Shown here: positions 60,666 to 64,000 of the stretch, in pieces
Layout of the letters: each line of letters begins with the position of its first letter
Numbering within the stretch: the stretch's first letter is position 1
NCBI GenBank assembly: GCA_903926205.1
Contig: CAIYID010000070.1
Location: forward strand, 1-64,000
DNA from: an uncultured Bdellovibrionales bacterium
GTDB lineage: Bacteria > Bdellovibrionota > Bdellovibrionia > Bdellovibrionales > Bdellovibrionaceae
Reading direction: 5' to 3'
Length of the DNA stretch: 64,000 nucleotides
Notes under the pieces: model-generated
What the model saw: the letters and a program-made list of their open reading frames with translations, nothing else
What the model was told of the DNA's origin: nothing
Databases searched by the model: none
Made by a program: the position numbers and the translations under genes

Positions 60666-62108
60666 ATGAATATTTCTGATTTAAAACCTGGTTCTAGAGT
60701 GCACTTAATGGGAATTTGTGGAACAGCGATGGCTTCTTTGGCGGGGTTATTGAAAGAGCTTGGCTTTGAAGTCACAGGAAGCGAGCTTAATCCTTATCCG
60801 CCAATGTCCACTCAGATTGAACAAATGGGAATTCAAATTTTGAAGCCTTACTCTGCAAAAAATTTGCACCAAGAGAATTCCTCAGGAAATCCGATACGGC
60901 CAGATTTTGTCGTCGTGGGGAATGTTATTTCTGCCAATAACGAAGAGGCGCAAGAACTTGTGCGTTTGGATATTCCCTACACCAGTTTGCCACAAGCGAT
61001 GGGTGATATTATGATCGCCCATCGTCAGTCGATTGTTATTACAGGGACACACGGGAAGACCACGACCACTTCTTTAGCTGCCTGGGTCGCCACTGAGTTA
61101 GGATTAAATCCTGGATTTCTTATTGGTGGAATTGCAAAAAATTTCTCCAAATCTTTTCAAGTTCCAAAAGGAAATTATTTTATAATAGAAGGCGACGAAT
61201 ACGATACCGCTTATTTTGATAAAGTTCCGAAGTTTTTGCATTACAAACCAAAGCACGTGATTTTATCGAGCATTGAGTTTGATCATGCTGATATCTACAA
61301 AGATCTAGACGCCGTTAAAGCATCATTTTTTAAACTGATGGGGCTAATTCCTAAAGATGGGACTCTTATTTATTGTGCGGAAGATTCCAATGTCGAAGAA
61401 GTGGCTGAAACTTGTCACGCTAAAAATAAATTTTCTTATGGTATTTCTCGAGGACATTATCGCGCTCAAGTACTTTCAGTGACAGAAAAAAGCACAAAAT
61501 TTAGAGTGTCTGAAGAAAACATTCAGGTTGGTGAATTTGAAACTATTTTGAGTGGAGAATATAATATTCTTAATTGCACAGCGGTGATTGCGCTGGCGCA
61601 TTCTCAAAAATGGAATATGGAAAAAACCAAAGCCGCCTTGGCGAGTTTTAAAGGAGTCAAACGCCGACAAGAAATTCTTGGTGAACCCAAAGGCGTTTTA
61701 GTGATTGAGGACTTTGCTCATCATCCAACAGCGGTGCGAGAAACGTTGAAAGGCATTCGAGAGAAATACAAAGGTCGTAAAATATTTGCTATTTTTGAAC
61801 CCAGATCAGCCACCTCAAGGCGAAAAGTCTTTCAAAAAGACTATGTGGAAGCCTTTATGCAAGCGGATGAAGTGCTTATAATGAAGGCATTTGACCAATC
61901 AAAAATTGAGGAAACGGATCGTTTTTCCAGTGAAGAATTAGTTCATGATGTTTTCAAAGCAGGAAAGCCGGCTAAGTCGTTTAGCTCTGTGGATGAAATC
62001 GTAAAGAGTTTAGCGCCCCGCGTGGATAGTGGTGATTTGGTTTTAATTATGAGTAACGGTGGCTTTGACGGTATTTACGGAAAACTGATTCAAGCCATTG
62101 AAGCTTAA
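60666..62108 (+). CDS. mpl: Murein tripeptide ligase Mpl
   Basis: Joins the recycled tripeptide L-Ala-gamma-D-Glu-meso-DAP to UDP-MurNAc. MGICGTAMASLAGLLK at the start and the ATP loop GTHGKTTTT (127-135) fit Mur ligases; Mpl is chosen over MurC because of the CGTAM start, ELNPYPPMS and length 480. GGCGGAG precedes the ATG. It completes the three-gene recycling unit. Confidence 0.88.
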   Translation: MNISDLKPGSRVHLMGICGTAMASLAGLLKELGFEVTGSELNPYPPMSTQIEQMGIQILKPYSAKNLHQENSSGNPIRPDFVVVGNVISANNEEAQELVRLDIPYTSLPQAMGDIMIAHRQSIVITGTHGKTTTTSLAAWVATELGLNPGFLIGGIAKNFSKSFQVPKGNYFIIEGDEYDTAYFDKVPKFLHYKPKHVILSSIEFDHADIYKDLDAVKASFFKLMGLIPKDGTLIYCAEDSNVEEVAETCHAKNKFSYGISRGHYRAQVLSVTEKSTKFRVSEENIQVGEFETILSGEYNILNCTAVIALAHSQKWNMEKTKAALASFKGVKRRQEILGEPKGVLVIEDFAHHPTAVRETLKGIREKYKGRKIFAIFEPRSATSRRKVFQKDYVEAFMQADEVLIMKAFDQSKIEETDRFSSEELVHDVFKAGKPAKSFSSVDEIVKSLAPRVDSGDLVLIMSNGGFDGIYGKLIQAIEA

Positions 62109-62130
62109 GGAGATTTTGTTGACTTAAATT

Positions 62131-62154
62131 GCAGCAGAAAATAATTTCTGCTGC
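62131..62154 (+). promoter_or_regulatory. Perfect hairpin abutting the mutS start codon
   Basis: GCAGCAGAAA, loop ATAA, TTTCTGCTGC: a 10-bp perfect stem whose last base touches the ATG at 62155. No U-run follows, so it is not an intrinsic terminator. In DNA, TTGACT (62119-62124) and AATAAT (62140-62145) could be a promoter (spacing 15), giving a start at the ATG. An AAGGAG at 62107-62112 is too far to serve unless the hairpin folds. Confidence 0.5.
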
Positions 62155-64000
62155 ATGTCTGAAACTATTAAAAATTCGGCACCAAATTTGACCCCATTGA
62201 TGCGCCAATACTGGGATATCAAGTCTCTCCATGAAGATAAAATATTATTGTTCCGTATGGGTGATTTTTTTGAAATGTTTTTTAACGATGCTGTTACCGC
62301 GGCACCGATTTTAGGAATAGCACTCACTTCCCGAAATAAAAAATCTCAAGATGAAACTCCTATGTGTGGAATGCCTCATCATTCAGTTGCGGGGCCGATC
62401 AACAAACTTTTAAAGCACGGATTGAAAGTGGCCATTTGTGATCAAATGGAAGATCCAAAATTTGCAAAAGGAATTGTGAAGCGAGCTATCACTCGTGTCC
62501 TTTCTCCTGGTATGGTTTATGATTCAGACACTTTGGAATCCACGCAAGCGCATTACCTCGCGAGTTTCGGAGATAATAAATTAGCTTGTATTGATACGAC
62601 GACGGGTGAAGCTTTTATACTAACCCCTGTATCGAAAGCAGAGGCTTTACGTCTATTTTCATTATTGCCTATTGCAGAGGTCGTGGCCTCTCAGCTTTCG
62701 CCTGACTTGGAGTTTTTGCGGGAGCTCACTTTGCCACTGACTTTGGTGGATTCTGATTTTATCACAGAGCCAGAGCGAGTTTTATTGCAATACATTATGG
62801 CTTCAGGTTCTGCGGAAGTGGCCAAAACTTTAAAGCCTTTTGAAGTGAGATCTTTGCAAGGTCGAATGGATCTCAGCACCACAGTTCTTCGGCATTTGGA
62901 AATTTTTTCGAATTCACGAGGCGAAAATCAAGGCACTCTTTTTTCATGCATTAATCGAACCCAAACTTCGGCAGGAGCTAGGTTACTTCGTCAGCGTTTG
63001 AGTTTTCCCCTTATTCATCTTGCTGAAATTAATCTCCATTTGGATGAGGTCGAAAAATGGATTAAAGATTTGGCTTTAGTAAAGAGAGTCCGTGAAGTTT
63101 TAGGCCGCATGGGAGATGTTGAGCGACGTTTAGGCAAAGTTGCGCAACCTCAGTGCAATGGTCGAGACCTTCGGGCTCTTTCGGAGTCCACTTTGGCGGG
63201 AATTGAGGCCTTGCAGTTGTCCAAGCAAAGTTCTGATACAGATAAGAAGTTATTTCAGAATACTGAAGCTCAGCTTCGTGCTGAAATATTGAAAACTTCA
63301 TTACAAAAGTTAGCGGACAAAATTCTTTTTTCTTTAGTCGAAGAGCCGCCGCTTTCAATCAAACAAGGCTATCTGATCAATAAGGGAGTGAGTACTCAGT
63401 TAGATGAGCTCATTCTTTTGACGACAGATTCTCAGTCTCTTTTGCAGCAAATGGAAGCTCGTGAAAAAGAGAAAACGGGAATCTCGAGTCTTAAAATTCG
63501 TTATAATAATGTTTTTGGTTTTTACATAGAGGTTACTCACACTCATAAAGATAAAATTCCTTCGCATTATATGCGTAAACAAACTTTGGCCAATGCTGAA
63601 CGCTATTGTACGGATGAATTAGTGGCATTGGAAAAAAATGTTTTATCGGCACAGACTCGTCGGTTTGAATTGGAAGCAGAAATATTTGAAGACCTTCGGC
63701 GGCAAGTCTTAACTCTTGGTTCAGAGTTTTTACAACTAGCGCAATTATCTGCTGAGCTAGATGTCGCTACCGCTAACGCTTGGTTGGCAGTCGAAAAAAA
63801 TTATTCAAGACCACGTTTTGGCTCTTCTGTCTTAAATTTAAAAAATTCTCGTCATTCTGTTGTTGAACAAACAGTGAAGCAAGCCTTCACGCCAAACACC
63901 ATTCAAATAGAAAAAGGTGGTTGTCTGCTTCTGACCGGACCAAACATGGCAGGTAAATCCACACTTATGCGACAAGTGGCTTTGACTGTGATCATGGGTC
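62155..64000 (+). CDS. mutS: DNA mismatch repair protein MutS, incomplete at window end
   Basis: Binds mismatched DNA and starts methyl- or nick-directed repair. The N-terminal mismatch domain has FRMGDFFEMF, with the Phe-x-Glu that stacks on the mismatch; the lever and clamp domains follow; the ATPase domain starts with the Walker A LTGPNMAGKSTLMRQ just before the window edge. The first 615 codons are present and the ATPase domain is cut off. The ATG at 62155 has no Shine-Dalgarno and a hairpin directly before it. Confidence 0.95.
   Translation, partial: MSETIKNSAPNLTPLMRQYWDIKSLHEDKILLFRMGDFFEMFFNDAVTAAPILGIALTSRNKKSQDETPMCGMPHHSVAGPINKLLKHGLKVAICDQMEDPKFAKGIVKRAITRVLSPGMVYDSDTLESTQAHYLASFGDNKLACIDTTTGEAFILTPVSKAEALRLFSLLPIAEVVASQLSPDLEFLRELTLPLTLVDSDFITEPERVLLQYIMASGSAEVAKTLKPFEVRSLQGRMDLSTTVLRHLEIFSNSRGENQGTLFSCINRTQTSAGARLLRQRLSFPLIHLAEINLHLDEVEKWIKDLALVKRVREVLGRMGDVERRLGKVAQPQCNGRDLRALSESTLAGIEALQLSKQSSDTDKKLFQNTEAQLRAEILKTSLQKLADKILFSLVEEPPLSIKQGYLINKGVSTQLDELILLTTDSQSLLQQMEAREKEKTGISSLKIRYNNVFGFYIEVTHTHKDKIPSHYMRKQTLANAERYCTDELVALEKNVLSAQTRRFELEAEIFEDLRRQVLTLGSEFLQLAQLSAELDVATANAWLAVEKNYSRPRFGSSVLNLKNSRHSVVEQTVKQAFTPNTIQIEKGGCLLLTGPNMAGKSTLMRQVALTVIMG

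Noticed and set aside
1-64000. Search for CRISPR arrays, tRNA genes, rRNA and insertion sequences
   Set aside because: No regularly spaced repeats, cloverleaf-like segments, rRNA-like stretches or transposase genes with terminal repeats were found by reading. A covariance-model scan would be needed to exclude small RNAs.

Overview
The window looks like an AT-rich (by eye about 40% GC) chromosomal segment from a Gram-negative bacterium of the Bdellovibrio/Bdellovibrionota type. This assignment is inference. It rests on the many exported lipoproteins and Cys-rich or HExxH secreted proteins with no close named family, the receiver/TPR and PilZ-like proteins, the outer-membrane barrel and Mpl (a Gram-negative trait), and a c-di-AMP synthase gene. 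No marker gene was compared. I saw no rRNA, tRNA, CRISPR array, prophage or complete insertion sequence.

Positions 1-9419 are mostly minus strand: a broken aldo/keto reductase, a degenerate receiver-TPR protein with a PilZ-like partner, an exported transglutaminase-like protein coupled to a stand-alone E2-type acyltransferase, a small lipoprotein with a sigma-54-type promoter, a peptidylarginine deiminase-like protein, a VanX-type dipeptidase and an MscS channel. Positions 9420-10178 hold no intact gene, only coding remnants. Positions 10179-32076 are accessory in flavour: a Cys-rich secreted protein with an RDD protein, an exported 2H phosphoesterase coupled to an RNA m5U methyltransferase, a propeller-M28-PDZ peptidase with a GT22-like transferase, an acyltransferase, a peroxiredoxin, a DksA-like protein behind a second sigma-54-type promoter, a YbgC-GlpX cluster, an aldehyde dehydrogenase and a secreted HExxH protein pair.

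Positions 32158-49134 are conserved housekeeping: tilS, ftsH, the c-di-AMP and peptidoglycan precursor group cdaA-cdaR-glmM, pdxJ, tsaE, then a tightly overlapping run of cysteine desulfurase-mnmA-mtaB-rnc-era-der and a sodium-dependent symporter. Positions 49253-58660 form a near-complete purine operon (purM-purN-unknown-purB-purC-purS-purQ-purL-purF) with an unrecognised Rossmann-like oxidoreductase gene inside it. It runs on into a cell-wall recycling group (LD-carboxypeptidase, serine hydrolase, mpl), then mutS, which leaves the window incomplete.

The most interesting signals are regulatory. Several first-in-unit genes lack a Shine-Dalgarno sequence and have a -10-like hexamer only 6-9 bases before the ATG, which suggests leaderless mRNAs. 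Two sigma-54-type promoters and a third gene are each followed by a tiny ORF whose stop overlaps the start of the next gene as ATGA. A perfect 10-bp inverted repeat abuts the mutS start codon. Protein oddities include insertions in PurL and RNase III.
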